A stretch of 64,000 nucleotides of DNA. Origin: Tubiluchus corallicola. Lineage: Eukaryota > Priapulida > Priapulimorpha > Priapulimorphida > Tubiluchidae. The DNA is taken from the NCBI GenBank assembly GCA_030141605.1, contig JAQGDQ010000003.1, positions 1,941,501-2,005,500 on the forward strand. The letters run 5' to 3'. The position numbers and the translations under genes are program-made. The notes under the pieces are model-generated. The model was not told where the DNA came from and searched no databases. It saw nothing but the letters and a program-made list of their open reading frames with translations. Below are positions 50,001 to 64,000 of this stretch, one piece after another (position 1 is the first letter of the stretch; each line of letters opens with the position of its first letter).

Positions 50001-52731
50001 GAAAGACAATGAAATATTATGTTACGTTTAGATTTTGGCAGTTCTTATAAGCGGTTTTTTCTTGAGAAGGAACTTAGTTAAATTTTTGATGGTACAGCAA
50101 TTTTTGAAAAAAGGCAACATTTTTTAGTAAGTATCATCTCCTTAAAATTCATGGCCGCCAGAATGCAAAGGCAATAATACGTTAGATAACTTTCAACTTG
50201 TTATATTCAACGTATATGATATTACACAACAAAGTATCTTATTTAAGATATGCAATTTTTCTTTACCTTGTAACCTATATTGTTAGTAGCAGTTACCATT
50301 AACGACTCAACATGCATTAATAGCAACGGCAGATATCTAAATTTTTATTATTGCATTCCGCGGTCTTATGCAATTATTTATTAAAACAAAATACTCAAAG
50401 TAAGTAGAAGTAACTAAGACGAACTACATTTTCTATCCGTTTGCCTTTTTTCGCTGCAAACGCATTTCAAATGAATTTTAGTAGCAAAATTCTGATCACC
50501 CTAGAGAATCGTACTCACATTTTGCATTTATCAGTCACCGCCATTCGTCATACAGATGTGTAAGAATCCAGCACAGAACTGACTCAGAAGACTTCTCCTT
50601 TTGTCGCAGTATCGCATGCAACCAAGCACAATGACGTTCAGTTTAGATCAATAGGGATGGTTATCACGCCGCCGCCAACTGTAACTTTAATTACCTATCA
50701 CTATTTTTCCATCTCACAACCGAAGCGACATTGACTAGTTCGTGTTTAATCGTAAACTTTCCTGTAAATCTGCAGATAACGATGTTGTCTTACACGCGAA
50801 ACGTAGCAACAGAATCGTAAAGACATTATAACGTAATTATCATTATCGTTTTTTCTCGCTTCTCTGTAGGTCTTCAGAGTAGCCATAATCATTTGATGCC
50901 GCGGTGACTTAACTATCTTATATTTTGCAAACATAAATCCTACGCAACAATTTTTAATTGAATTCTTGTAGTATAAAAGCAATGCAGCAACATAGGTGAC
51001 AAAAAGACACATTTACCATATTTTCATATAAATTCGACGTATATATTTAATTGCCTTAAGCCTGCTAATTAATTGCTTTAAAAGTCGCGTACTGAACAAG
51101 CAATTCAAACTGTCCATTTCCCGTACAATAATGATGTTCGTGGTTAGTTAAAAAAAGTTAGCTTAAATTAACAGCAGCAATAAGTTCTGAAGAAAATTGC
51201 TTTTACGCTCTCATAAAATAGCAGTCTTGCAACATTAGACTCGTAAATCTTTCCTGGGCAAAGCAATCGTATGGAATCAGCCATGGGACGCGAACAATTT
51301 CGCACATTTCGTACAAAATGCGTCATATAACGGTGTTTTATGTCATTACACTGCGAACATTTAAAATGAATGGGCATCTGTTCAGACTATAAGCTCGCAA
51401 CTGTCTCCTCATGATTTCAAACAAACAGGCTAATTAAAAAAAAACATTACTTAGAATTACCTGCTTCGTGTTGTTATTATAAATTATTTGTTTTACATTC
51501 ATTAGATAGAGTGTATTCGACAATTCATCAAAGTATATAAAACCATATATATAAACAATCTGCAAGACTGTTTTTATAAGCGGTTATGAAGTGTACGGGA
51601 GTTTTATTCTAGGGCAGAGATTAAAATTTAACTGCTGTATACGAAAACGCTTACCGACTCAAAAATGTACTCGCAAGCACTTAATAAACGAAAAAATAGC
51701 AAACGTATCGGAAACTATTTTAATTATGTTCTTTTAAGGCTACAGGCACTTCAGTGTACGGCGCTATACGTTTTACAAAATAATAAATAAAATTACAGAA
51801 ACTTTGCAGTGTTCATAATCGTAACGTTAACCACCCTATATGTGTTGCAAACGAAAATTATAAACAAAGGCGAAAAGGCATTTTTGTTCATTTATACATA
51901 AGTAGACAGGCAGCTGAAAGTACCAAAGATGACAAGTTTGTTTTCATCATTCATCAACATTCGTCAGTTTCGTCAATATTCACCCTTAATAATAAGAAAC
52001 TTATACGAGATAGAAAACAAAGAGAAAATCACTAATGATACCAAACGTCACACAACGTAGCACATTTCCGACTGAAGCTTGATCAATTTTACAAATTAAC
52101 TTGTTCAATGTTCTTCAAATCAGGTAAATTCATTAGTTCAGCTTGTCAAATTTTTGGAAAACAATTCTACGTCTGTTAAACGATCGGACGTTTAATGGGA
52201 TGTTCCAGACATAATCGCACATGAGTTGCGGAAATAAACTAATCCTTGCCTCCAGTGATTGCATTACTCATGTTAGATGAGTGCTGTCAGCAAATCTAGA
52301 TATGTTTTTGCAGTCGCTCAACCGTTTGATGAAGCTGAATCTCTTAACTTCACGATATGATTGAACTTTCTGCGGCTCGTAAACAGCTGCAGACGTAAGT
52401 GACGTACATACATATTCTGCTTAACTGTATTATAAACGTAACTGTATTCCTATAAGTTCGTATATAAGCATTATATTTGTATCTACAATTTTAAGGTTTA
52501 ATAATTGTAGGTATTATACCTATAATATTTATAGTACGTATAACAGATATACATATATTCACATTACACGTATCACTATAATCATAATCTATTACATGCA
52601 TATAAATATAATAATCGCTATATCGTTTCCATAAAAATTAAATATTGATACCTAAAATTGCGGGAACTTTAGTTAGGAAAAAACAAACAAGAAGTCCTTT
52701 TCGATGAAGTCCTTTTACTTCAGTTACTCAG
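47021..52731. other. Upstream region of the tandem-C2 gene
   Basis: Must contain at least one non-coding 5' exon and the promoter, because an acceptor lies two bases before the start codon, but I cannot locate them. AT-rich, with short CAA/CAG-rich stretches near 48600-48720. No supported coding exon on either strand. Confidence 0.5.
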
Positions 52732-52737
52732 TTTATT
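52732..52737 (-). promoter_or_regulatory. Candidate poly(A) signal AATAAA
   Basis: The minus-strand AATAAATAAAC context downstream of the small ORF at 52926-53111; meaningful only if that ORF is a real 3' exon. Confidence 0.3.
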
Positions 52738-52925
52738 TATTGTTGATTTACAATACCATCAAGTATATGATGTGCAAATACTAAGGGCAGGGTGAACGAA
52801 AAAAAGAAGTAAAGGGCACCAAAGTAATCTAAACTTCCTCAGATTAGTAGAGCAATCGCCGTCATTACTGTTCCAAGTTCTTATGAAAGAAATATAATTG
52901 TTTTGTGGATTTTAAACGAGAGAGG

Positions 52926-53111
52926 TCACGAGTCTACATTTCGGAGAAAGTCATCTATTATTACCTTTAAGTAATCTACAGCTTGATGATACTTTTTGGA
53001 TTGTTCAACTGTAGGAAATTCAGCCCTGGCTTCTAAAGCGGTAAGGCCGAATAATAGTTGATTAACATTTATCTGACTAGCGCCATTTATGGCGCCGGAT
53101 ATTATTAACAT
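52926..53111 (-). CDS. Possible small ORF or terminal exon, 61 codons
   Basis: Reads MLIISGAINGASQINVNQLL then FGLTALEARAEFPTVEQSKK, YHQAVDYLKVIIDDFL and a stop. It is well mixed in composition and looks amphipathic, unlike the chance frames around it. On the minus strand an AATAAA follows about 190 bases after the stop (52737-52732). The stretch from residue 14 could instead be a last exon after CTAGTCAG, in phase 0. No upstream exon or homolog is recognised, so it may be chance. Confidence 0.3.
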   Translation of the reverse strand: MLIISGAINGASQINVNQLLFGLTALEARAEFPTVEQSKKYHQAVDYLKVIIDDFLRNVDS

Positions 53112-55990
<2,879 letters not shown>

Positions 55991-55991
55991 A

Positions 55992-56038
<47 letters not shown>

Positions 56039-56113
56039 TGAGAGAAAGAGGGAGAAGAAAGAAGGAGGTTAAGAGAGAGAGAGGGGGGGAGAGAGAGAGA
56101 GAAAGGGAGAGAG
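55991..56113. repeat. (GA)n tract with GGGA interruptions
   Basis: Pure GA at 55995-56034, then purine-rich sequence to 56113. Confidence 0.95.
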
Positions 56114-56472
56114 GTGATCCTCAATAGGCCGGAATGACGCCTTGTCTAGTTTTTGCCACGGCTAATTACAAACGTAGAGATAACTTTATTGGATTTAATA
56201 ACGCCGTTAAAGAGTCATGAAAACTGCTTTGCGCGTTGTATAATTTGTTTGGGAATATAAAAACTTATTAAACGAAGTGCTTAACCGTATAGTGTAGATG
56301 ATAAGGAAGTAATGCAACAGGCAATTGCTTCTGCGTTGTATGGGCTGAACTTTCAGCTTTCATGAAACATCATGTAATTATAAAAAAATAGATCATGAAG
56401 AACAGTTGAAAGTAACACAGGATAATCTTTACTGATAAGAATATGTATTAATAAAAGAAACATTCTTTATCG

Positions 56473-56487
56473 TATATATTAATTTCG

Positions 56488-56526
<39 letters not shown>

Positions 56527-56613
56527 AGCGAAATTAATATATAGAGAGATATAGAGATATAGAGATAATATATATCCACCCGTCATATATATATATATAC
56601 GGGTGGATATATA
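56473..56613. repeat. Two adjacent perfect hairpins
   Basis: Hairpin 1: TATATATTAATTTCGCTG (56473-56490) pairs exactly with 56526-56543 around a (TA)n loop. Hairpin 2: TATATATCCACCCGT (56569-56583) pairs exactly with 56599-56613, again around (TA)n. Between them is a GAGATATA-rich spacer. Confidence 0.9.
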
Positions 56614-57230
56614 ACCGACGAGGCTACAGCTGCGACGACGGCACCATTTTTGAAGATCTATACGTCAAATGAAAGGTCTCCACCCAAGGGTCAGCACCAG
56701 GGAGCTTATTTTCCGAATCGGCACCACCAGGAGGAAAGGAGGCCGAAAAACCTTGAAAAATGGCCATTTTTTGCAAAACTTATACCTCTTATTGCTAGAG
56801 TACGGGAACGCGTTGGGGGTGGTGCTAGTAATGGTTGGATAGCCCGTTCAACGGTGGGTGTTATAGTCATACTTAGAATTTGACGGGCGTTTTCTCGGAC
56901 CCAACTCCCAATTTTTTCGAAATTTTGGCCAAACGGCCTGTAGAAAAAGTTCTAGCGGCTTTCAGTGGGACTCTTTAAAGGAGATATATGGCTCGTTAGA
57001 AAGGAGAGGAACAGGGCTACAAGACGGCGTGGGCTATATTTTAGGACACCTCCACCAAGAAGAGTGGCGACGAGTTAATTAGATGGTCCATTTTTGGCAA
57101 TTTTCGCTTGGAAAATTTTCGCAAAGCCATTGTTCTGACGTCATGCATTATACTCTGCTTACAACCTTATAACTTGAGTTCAGTCAAGCTGCTACTGGCT
57201 TTGCGTTATAAATAAGGATTGTGTAGGATA
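56614..57230. other. GC-richer unclassified segment
   Basis: Follows the double hairpin and is less AT-rich than its surroundings. It repeats some words (CCATTTTT, GCACCACCAGG against CTCCACCAAGA, GGCCATTTTTTG against GTCCATTTTTGGC). The 77-codon plus frame at 56650-56883 is basic and unrecognised. Probably part of a mobile element or satellite. Confidence 0.4.
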
Positions 57231-57339
57231 TTCGCATATTATTGATTATAAGTGTATGTATACGCAAATTTTTTTGCGGGGCCTTTCCTAGTTTTTTTTA
57301 TTAATACTAAAACTAGCCAAACCCCGCAATAGAATTTTG

Positions 57340-57475
57340 CGCATAAACTCACAACAACAACCCACACCACACCACACCAACCTGCCACGCCAATCTCAAT
57401 ACACGACCCCACATCACCCTCACCATAGCACACCACCCACACAACACCCACTACACCACCCACACCACCCACACT
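57340..57475. repeat. CCACA/CCACC-rich low-complexity tract
   Basis: C and A make up nearly the whole tract, with CACCACACC words throughout. Confidence 0.85.
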
Positions 57476-58019
57476 AGAATACTTATCTATCTATTCTGGA
57501 AAATCTTGTTCCACAGATGCAAGATTTAGCATTACAGGATGAATATTTTCCCAAATGTACCCGACAAATAAACTTCATATAAATTAGCTGTATTTAGTGT
57601 ACCTACAGTTGTTGCACAGCCAAGATTTTCTTATACATTTTCTTCATTTCCAATGTCTTTTTATTCATTTATTCTTATACGCTTGAATTCACAATTTGTA
57701 GCTTGTTATTCGTTGTCGTACCTGTTTGTTTACGAGGTCTATTAAAAACTTTTTCAAACTGCAAGTTCCTACTGGGTTAAATAAACGAAATGTCATAGAG
57801 TTTGTATACTGTCCATCACCATCGCCATTAAATGTACTAATTTGAGCATCTACAAATGACAAAGCAAACGGCTTACATGCTTATACGCTTGCACGAATTC
57901 TGTCAAAACGAGGCGAAAGAAACGAGAGAGAAAAGAGAAGAAAGAAAAAAGAGGGGAACAGAGAGGACATTGACGCCGCGCCAAGCCGAGTTTTTTGTAT
58001 CATGTTGATCGTGGTGCCC

Positions 58020-58455
58020 TGGAAGGTGAATGTAGGAAAGTTTGGAACCAGTAAGTTTGGTGCAGGCAAGTTTGATACAGTTAAAATTGGTACGAGGAAA
58101 GTTTGGTACTGGCAAAATTTGGTACTAGGAATTTTACTACGTGGTAATTATGGTACAGGTGAATTTGGTACTATCATCTTTCGGTACACGGAATTTTTGG
58201 TCCTAGGAAAATGAGATACGGGGAATGTTTGGTACGAGGAAAATATGATACCAGGATTGTTTAATACTAATAAATATTGGTATAAGGAAGTTTTGGTACT
58301 AGGAAAATATCGTACAAGAAAAATTTGGCACTAGGAAAGTTTGGTACTGGAAAATTTGATACTAAACGAAAAAGAAAGCATTCCTGTATTTCAGTACAAA
58401 ATAATTGTTTCAACTGGAAAATAGGAAATTTGGAACTAGGAAAGTATGGTTTATT
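58020..58455 (+). repeat. 18-20 bp minisatellite array (left arm of an inverted pair)
   Basis: About 18 degenerate units of the type GGTACTAGGAAAGTTTGGTA, closely packed to 58370 with a further unit at about 58425-58450. The minor frame across it reads GKFGTSKFGAGKFDT-like repeats, a by-product. Confidence 0.85.
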
Positions 58456-58784
58456 ATTAAAAAGTTCATAAAACGTCATAATTAGCAAATGCGATGCAGT
58501 TACAATTTTATCGGTGATTATCCTACCCATGTAGGCACATTTGAGAACCGTTCAGCAGAATCTGAAAAGTCTCTAACTCACCATTCAAATTTTGGAAAAG
58601 CTCGGTCAATTTGTTTTTTCTCGGAAATAATGATCACTTTATCTGTTTTTATACAAAACTAATCAAACTGAGATAAGAACACGGCAGTGATGGCCGATGC
58701 TATCATGGAAAAAACATCCTGCATAAACATAGTTTTGTTTCCCGCGAGGCCCACAGTATAGAGTGACAGCCATTCTTCTTGATG

Positions 58785-59252
58785 CTTCTACTGCTGCTGC
58801 TGCTGCTGGCATCGACGACAGTGATGGTGTCATGTGGTCATGATGCTGCTGTCGGCAGCAGTGGTAGTGGCAGAGATGGCGTGTCATCACCGAGATCATA
58901 GTTGTTACCGGCATTAAAATTGCCACTGTTTCTTATTGATGTATTGGTGGTGCTGCATCTGATTTTGCTTTTACTGTTGTTAACATGGTGATAAATAGAG
59001 ACGCATAGTGGTGATTAAGCAATGACCATGAAGGTGACGATGATGATGACGACAGCGATGACGACGGCGATGATGAGGACAACAAAAGCAGCAAGGAAGC
59101 AAGAACTAACATACAACAAGAATAACAATAACATAAGCAACAACAACAACAACAGCAAAAGCAGCAGCAGCAGCAGCAACAACAACGACATCATCGACAA
59201 TAACAACAGCAACAGCAAAAAACAACAAAAATAACAGTGGTGACATGAAACA

Positions 59253-59308
<56 letters not shown>

Positions 59309-59460
59309 AATGATGATGATGATGGTGGTGGTGGTGGTGGTAGTGGGGGGGGGTAGTAACCATAACAAAATAGCGAGCAAGAAACAAAAAAACAACAACT
59401 TCAACAACAATGACAAACAACAAACAAATAAAAAAATAAAAACAAATGCAACATTATGAG
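58785..59460. repeat. Trinucleotide-rich centre between the inverted arrays
   Basis: CTG/TGC words near 58790-58870, GATGAC at 59025-59080, CAA/CAG at 59130-59230, clean (ATG)n at 59253-59330, then GTG and a short G run to 59355. Long frames here (poly-Met, poly-Ile, poly-His) are artefacts. Confidence 0.93.
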
Positions 59461-59507
59461 TCCCTATAACTTTTTCGAGTAGGTTATATAATTATAAATT
59501 GTATTCA

Positions 59508-59695
59508 TACTACCAAACTTTCCTTGTACCAAGCTTTCTCTGTGTCGAATTTTCCTAGTACAAAATTTTCCCACTACTAGACTTTCCTAGTACCAAACTT
59601 GTTCTGTACCCTCTTCACCTTGTATCATATTTACTTGAACCAAAATGCTTGACAAAACATTCGTTAGTACCATATTTACCAGTACCATTAATTAT
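59508..59695 (-). repeat. 18-20 bp minisatellite array (right arm, inverted)
   Basis: Carries the reverse complement of the left-arm unit: TACCAAACTTTCCTTGTACC, TTTCCTAGTACCAAACTT and similar, about 8 units. Confidence 0.85.
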
Positions 59696-59699
59696 AATA

Positions 59700-60685
59700 G
59701 TATTACTTAGAGTAGCAAAAGACTTTGTTCATTTAATAGCATTATAATCAAGAATTAAGGAATATTCCACGTAGTGTTTATCTACCTTTTTTGGCGATGG
59801 TAATAGTCTGACATACATACGTATTTACATACCAAGTCAGCCATACACATTAATAAGCAAAAGTTATAGACAGCGTTCCACAGTTTTCCATTATTATTAT
59901 AACTCTTTATTGGAAAAAAGTATATACAATTTGCATGTCTATCTATTTGCAAGAAATGTATTGTTACGTGAGTAAATAGAGTAAGTACGAACAGCTTAAA
60001 AAACGCAGTGTATAAATTACACAGCATCTTATAAATATGACTGTAAATATAACCTATGATACGATTATGACCTATAACAAATTTCATTTGTAATTATTTA
60101 GAAAAGTTATAAATTACAGTTAATTATAACATAATTTACCAACCTTACTAATTAAGCAATTTGATTACATTAATGTTTAAAACAATGTAGTAAATAATAA
60201 ATACAATGATGTCTAACACTAAGTCTTACAAGCTGCACTCTCTTTGCAAGATAGGCTTTACAAGCTGACAAAATATAGGCCTTGCCAGTGACAAAATGGA
60301 AAAAATTGATCATCTTTAGTAAGATTTACAAATTTAGTTGACAAATTAGTTTCTCTCGCAATAACTATAGTATTTGTGTCTAAATTTGGCAGAATGCAAT
60401 TCTTTTTACTGTTATCTAAGAGCGGCTAAACAAAAAGCAAATGTACCATTTGATTATAATTATTTACAACGAATTCACCTGTCTATCTGGCGCATAACCA
60501 ATTCTGTACAGAAATCTTTAAAATTACCGGACCCTAACAAGATACTAGAAGCCCACCATTCTATATTACGCTGCTAACGTTTCAACGGCTTTACCAATTT
60601 GTAAATGGATTTAGAGAGCTTTCCTGGCTTTGAAAAAAGAGCGGCATCTATTAGTCCATAAATGCAGAAAAGAATTTCACGAGAG
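59700..60685. other. Intergenic, one unexplained short frame
   Basis: AT-rich. The plus-strand frame at 60374-60577 reads YLRAAKQKANVPFDYNYLQR and IHLSIWRITNSVQKSLKLPD. It is protein-like in composition but lacks splice support or a recognised match. Confidence 0.35.
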
Positions 60686-60687
60686 CG

Positions 60688-60790
<103 letters not shown>

Positions 60791-61087
60791 GGAAGGAGGC
60801 AGAGACGAGAAACAGAGAGTTGAGAAAAGAGAGAAAGAGAGAGGGGGAGAGGGGAGAGAACGATAGAATGTGGATGGGGGAGACAAAGAATAAAAACAGC
60901 GAGAGAAATAGAGAAGGAACGAGAGAGGGGTGGAGCGTAAGACAGATAGAAACAGAGAAAGATAAAGAGAGAGAGGAGCCAGGAAAGTTGTACCTTGAGC
61001 GAGATGAGTCTGCAACTGTAGCGAGTAGCGATGCAGAAGTCAAAGCGAGCGAAGATAATTGTGATGGGCTAAACGCTCATATAGTCT

Positions 61088-61555
61088 AAATAAATTTGCT
61101 GAACGAATAACATGTTATGACCCCACTAGTCAAAACAGTACGTCGTGTCACAAAACTTTAATAGAATCTATAATTCTATATTGTATGCTACAATTGTGGG
61201 CAGATTGTGTTCTTTTTTGAAGTTAAATTGACTGTTAAATTGAAGCATATAAAATATAAATCGCTTTCAATATCTGAGAACTAAGCAATATTTTTACCTG
61301 TCGCAACAGATGGAATGGTTTCTCGGAGCACGCTGTAAAGACATCAAGCGCTTAAAAGCAATTTGATATTAATAGATAAAACGCAGACAACAAAGTTTAA
61401 ATAATAATGGAAAATTTTGAGCCACAAGTACATCTGCATTTATATTTGAATATGCAAGCACAATGTATGTACAAATATATTCTTCACGCATACGTATGTC
61501 CTAATACATTCTACCTGTCCCTGAGTACGGGGCCTGAGCAAGTACAACTCCACCC
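61088..61555. other. Intergenic, nothing recognised
   Basis: AT-rich sequence between two simple repeats; no exon support. Confidence 0.5.
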
Positions 61556-61655
61556 GGATGTTCGTCCGTCCATCCATCCGTCCGTCCGGCTGTCCGTCCG
61601 ACTATCCACCCACTCATCCATTCATTCATCCATCCAGCCATCCAGCCATTTTCTA
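61556..61655. repeat. Degenerate (GTCC/ATCC)n tetranucleotide repeat
   Basis: CGTCC, CATCC, CAGCC and CACCC units. It is the reverse-complement type of the GGAT/GACG blocks at 44191-44380. Confidence 0.9.
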
Positions 61656-62070
61656 TCTCTCTACTGTAAACAACCAGCTGACAAACGCCTCCCCCCCCCA
61701 CCCGTTGAGGCGAGACACCTGCTCAGTTCTCCAACGGTGGTAAAGTCTGTCATCCAGGATTGGGTTATTTACTCTACAAGATTAATCGTAAGGTTCTTAA
61801 TTAATTCTGACTCTATAGTGATATTGTCTACGTTGACAGTACTTAAATAATGCATTCTCTCAACACGACCTTCTAAAGACAGCAATGTCAAAGCGCGCAG
61901 ACTTGCGTAATCTACCCTTTGTGCACTAAAAACCTATGGTTATATATAGTTCCTAGCAACCCCTAACATAAAGTTCACATAATTCTATAAACAAGCAGCA
62001 GGTTCAAATAGAACAAACTTCGGCTAAAGTTAACAATTATCCAAATACAAGAAATTAGTTCGTGAAGCGG

Positions 62071-62109
62071 ATTAGGATTAAGGTTGGGATTAGGGTTAAA
62101 GTTAGGGTA
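62071..62109 (+). repeat. Degenerate TTAGGG-like interstitial repeat
   Basis: Successive ATTAGG, ATTAAGG, TTGGGA, TTAGGG, TTAAAG and TTAGGG units, about six in all, matching the animal telomere motif with errors. Confidence 0.7.
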
Positions 62110-62852
62110 TTGAAACTGTAGACTCCTTCCCAAACTTCTTTTTGAATTATAAATAATTCGCAATATTACTTAATGACAATAACGCGTTTTTACCAATTCC
62201 CTAGCGTAGTTTTGGCAACGTGATTCTGTGTCTGTGCTGACAGAGAGGAAACTGCGCAGGGTACCACTTCCCTTCATCGATGTATCAATTTTTTTGTATC
62301 TCTCTCAGTTCCTACCTACCAGCTTATGTGCTAGATTGGCATTGATCTGTTTGTTTAGGCGAGCATTAATATTAAATTTGCCTCCCTCTTGAAGAACATT
62401 AAGAAACTAAAAGCTTCATGCTATGCTTTAGAGTAGTTGTGGTGCCATAAACTACGGCATCTATATTATTTTGAATAGCGCAATAGTTTCTTTGTCCTGA
62501 ATGCAATGCAGACATACTGTACATTAGTTAATTTACTTCGAATAACCTTCAGTTTAGAAATCTACAGCCCGGTTTTATCTTACTTCAAATATTTGTGTAC
62601 TTTGCGGCCACTTGACTACAATATGATGTCACCACGGCATCTCGACAAAGACGTAAACTGCTTGACGAATGGCTTCGAGCACTTGACCTTCGCAGAATTT
62701 TTTCAAGGTCGAATCTATTTAAATTTCTGACGTGCTGGTTGGTATTTTACCGCTTACGTAATCAAATTTGCTAACTAGCAAAGAGTAAATAACTGAAGTC
62801 ATGGATCTCGCGCAGAATTGATCATAACACTGAAGGTGAAGCTAACCCTTCT
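62110..62852. other. Intergenic, nothing recognised
   Basis: No repeat or supported exon; the plus frame 62506-62730 has no splice support. Confidence 0.5.
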
Positions 62853-62883
62853 CCCCCTCTCTCTCTCTCGCTCACTCTCTCTA

Positions 62884-62978
<95 letters not shown>

Positions 62979-62985
62979 GCTTTCT
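62853..62985. repeat. (CT)n microsatellite
   Basis: About 130 bases of CT with few interruptions (CTAT, CTGT, CCCC). Confidence 0.97.
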
Positions 62986-63084
62986 CTCTGAGAAGGGTCA
63001 CAAAAGAAGTCAAAAATGTATTTCGGTCCTCTGAAAATAAAAAATGAAGTAGAAAACGAGGCTGTACGACTATATTAAACGTTG

Positions 63085-63085
<1 letters not shown>

Positions 63086-63115
<30 letters not shown>

Positions 63116-63116
63116 A
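63086..63116. repeat. (AAAT)n microsatellite, about 8 copies
   Basis: Uninterrupted AAAT run. Confidence 0.97.
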
Positions 63117-63952
63117 AGAGGGTTCTGCAATGAATTGTTGAATATATAAGCAACATGTTACGTGCGTAGCCTAACAAGTTTACTTTATGTATATAATTAT
63201 ACATACGTATCATACGACTAGCCCGCAGGCGTCGTTAAAAGTAATGCTGTAAATAATGTAAGAATAAAATCTACAGAGAATACATTCAATTCACCGAAAC
63301 GTGGCATAGACCTGCAACAATATCGACTCCACTTGTATATGAAACGACCATTTTGCAAATGTATGATTGTGATCGGTACACGCCGATGCATAGTAAACAT
63401 CAAGGGAAAATTCAGCTGTGCTAACGGAGTAAGACGATGCCTGAACGGCACTTACATGCAGCAAGATTTAACAACAAAGTCATTTGAGAATAGGTATAAT
63501 AAAAACCGAAACTACGGTGGCATTCATTCATCTAAATTGTATTGATCTAAGCTTTCAAACGCGATGTATTCAATAGATACAGGAACGACGTGTATTGCCG
63601 TGTTTGCACAAATGCTACGTTAAATGTTTTGCATCTGAGTAAAACTTATGCCCAAATTCAACCCAAGATCCACACTACTGAGTCACACAAATTACGAAAC
63701 AAAGTAAATTATGGAACGAATGTCTCTAGGAAGTGCAACTTGGAAAATTTCCGTATAAAAATTATCGAAACATAAAATGTTTACGCCGAAAGAATTTGTA
63801 ACTTTTGCGAAGCATATTTGTAAAGCGTTTTTGCGAAATTGAATATATGTACACTGATTTGTCATCATCTTCGTTAAAGATCGCAACGTCTAACATTCTT
63901 AAGTAACTTTAGAAAGTAATTTTATGTTACAGCAATGACTCATTATTTTAAA
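63117..63952. other. Intergenic, nothing recognised
   Basis: Overlapping short frames on both strands at 63218-63545 and 63590-63886, none with splice support or a known motif. Confidence 0.5.
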
Positions 63953-63981
63953 GAAGTAACACTTCTTTAAAGTGTTACTTC
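63953..63981. repeat. Perfect 12-bp hairpin
   Basis: GAAGTAACACTT pairs exactly with AAGTGTTACTTC around the 5-base loop CTTTA. No U run follows, so it is not a bacterial-type terminator. Confidence 0.8.
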
Positions 63982-64000
63982 CGAGATTCCTGAGATTTCT

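Noticed and set aside
58002-58214. 70-codon frame with KFGT-like repeats
   Set aside because: Translation of the 18-20 bp minisatellite; the units vary in length and break the frame.
59015-59459. Frames up to 133 codons with poly-Met, poly-His and poly-Ile
   Set aside because: Trinucleotide repeats; composition alone explains them.

Overview
This is a 64 kb piece of an animal (metazoan) nuclear genome. It is AT-rich, has long gene-poor stretches, GT-AG introns and many microsatellites, and holds decayed Penelope-like, non-LTR and pogo/Tigger-like elements. Nothing fixes the species. The protein types (a REC8 cohesin, a C2CD4-like tandem-C2 protein, a small secreted Cys-rich protein) and the repeat style suggest an invertebrate, perhaps a mollusc or another lophotrochozoan (low confidence). 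Most long open frames are repeats or chance. The real genes are chains of short exons that I joined by splice sites and reading phase.

Layout. (1) 249-7645, minus strand: the 5' two thirds of a REC8-type meiotic cohesin gene, nine coding exons and 331 codons, running off the left edge. Its introns carry a decayed Penelope-like retroelement and a pogo-like non-autonomous element, and a second pogo-like element lies just upstream. (2) 8811-13307: intergenic, with a 53-bp tandem duplication, a LINE remnant and two minus-strand exons of an unidentified coiled-coil-like protein. (3) 13308-23375, plus strand: a complete five-exon gene for a 244-residue secreted Cys-rich protein. Introns 1 and 2 hold LINE remnants, one of them framed by inverted copies of a LINE 3' end. 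(4) 25250-47018, minus strand: a complete four-exon gene spread over 21.8 kb, encoding a 622-residue protein with a C2CD4-like N-terminal motif and two C2 domains. Its introns contain a LINE 3' end, a 54-bp minisatellite, a 12-bp perfect hairpin and an inverted pair of an unclassified repeat. (5) 47021-64000: no convincing multi-exon gene. It has one small ORF with a poly(A) signal, long CA, GA, CT and ATG microsatellites, a double hairpin, and a foldback-like structure of two inverted minisatellite arrays.

The Cys-rich gene and the tandem-C2 gene are convergent, about 1.9 kb apart between stop codons. The genes show no operon-like or functional link to each other.
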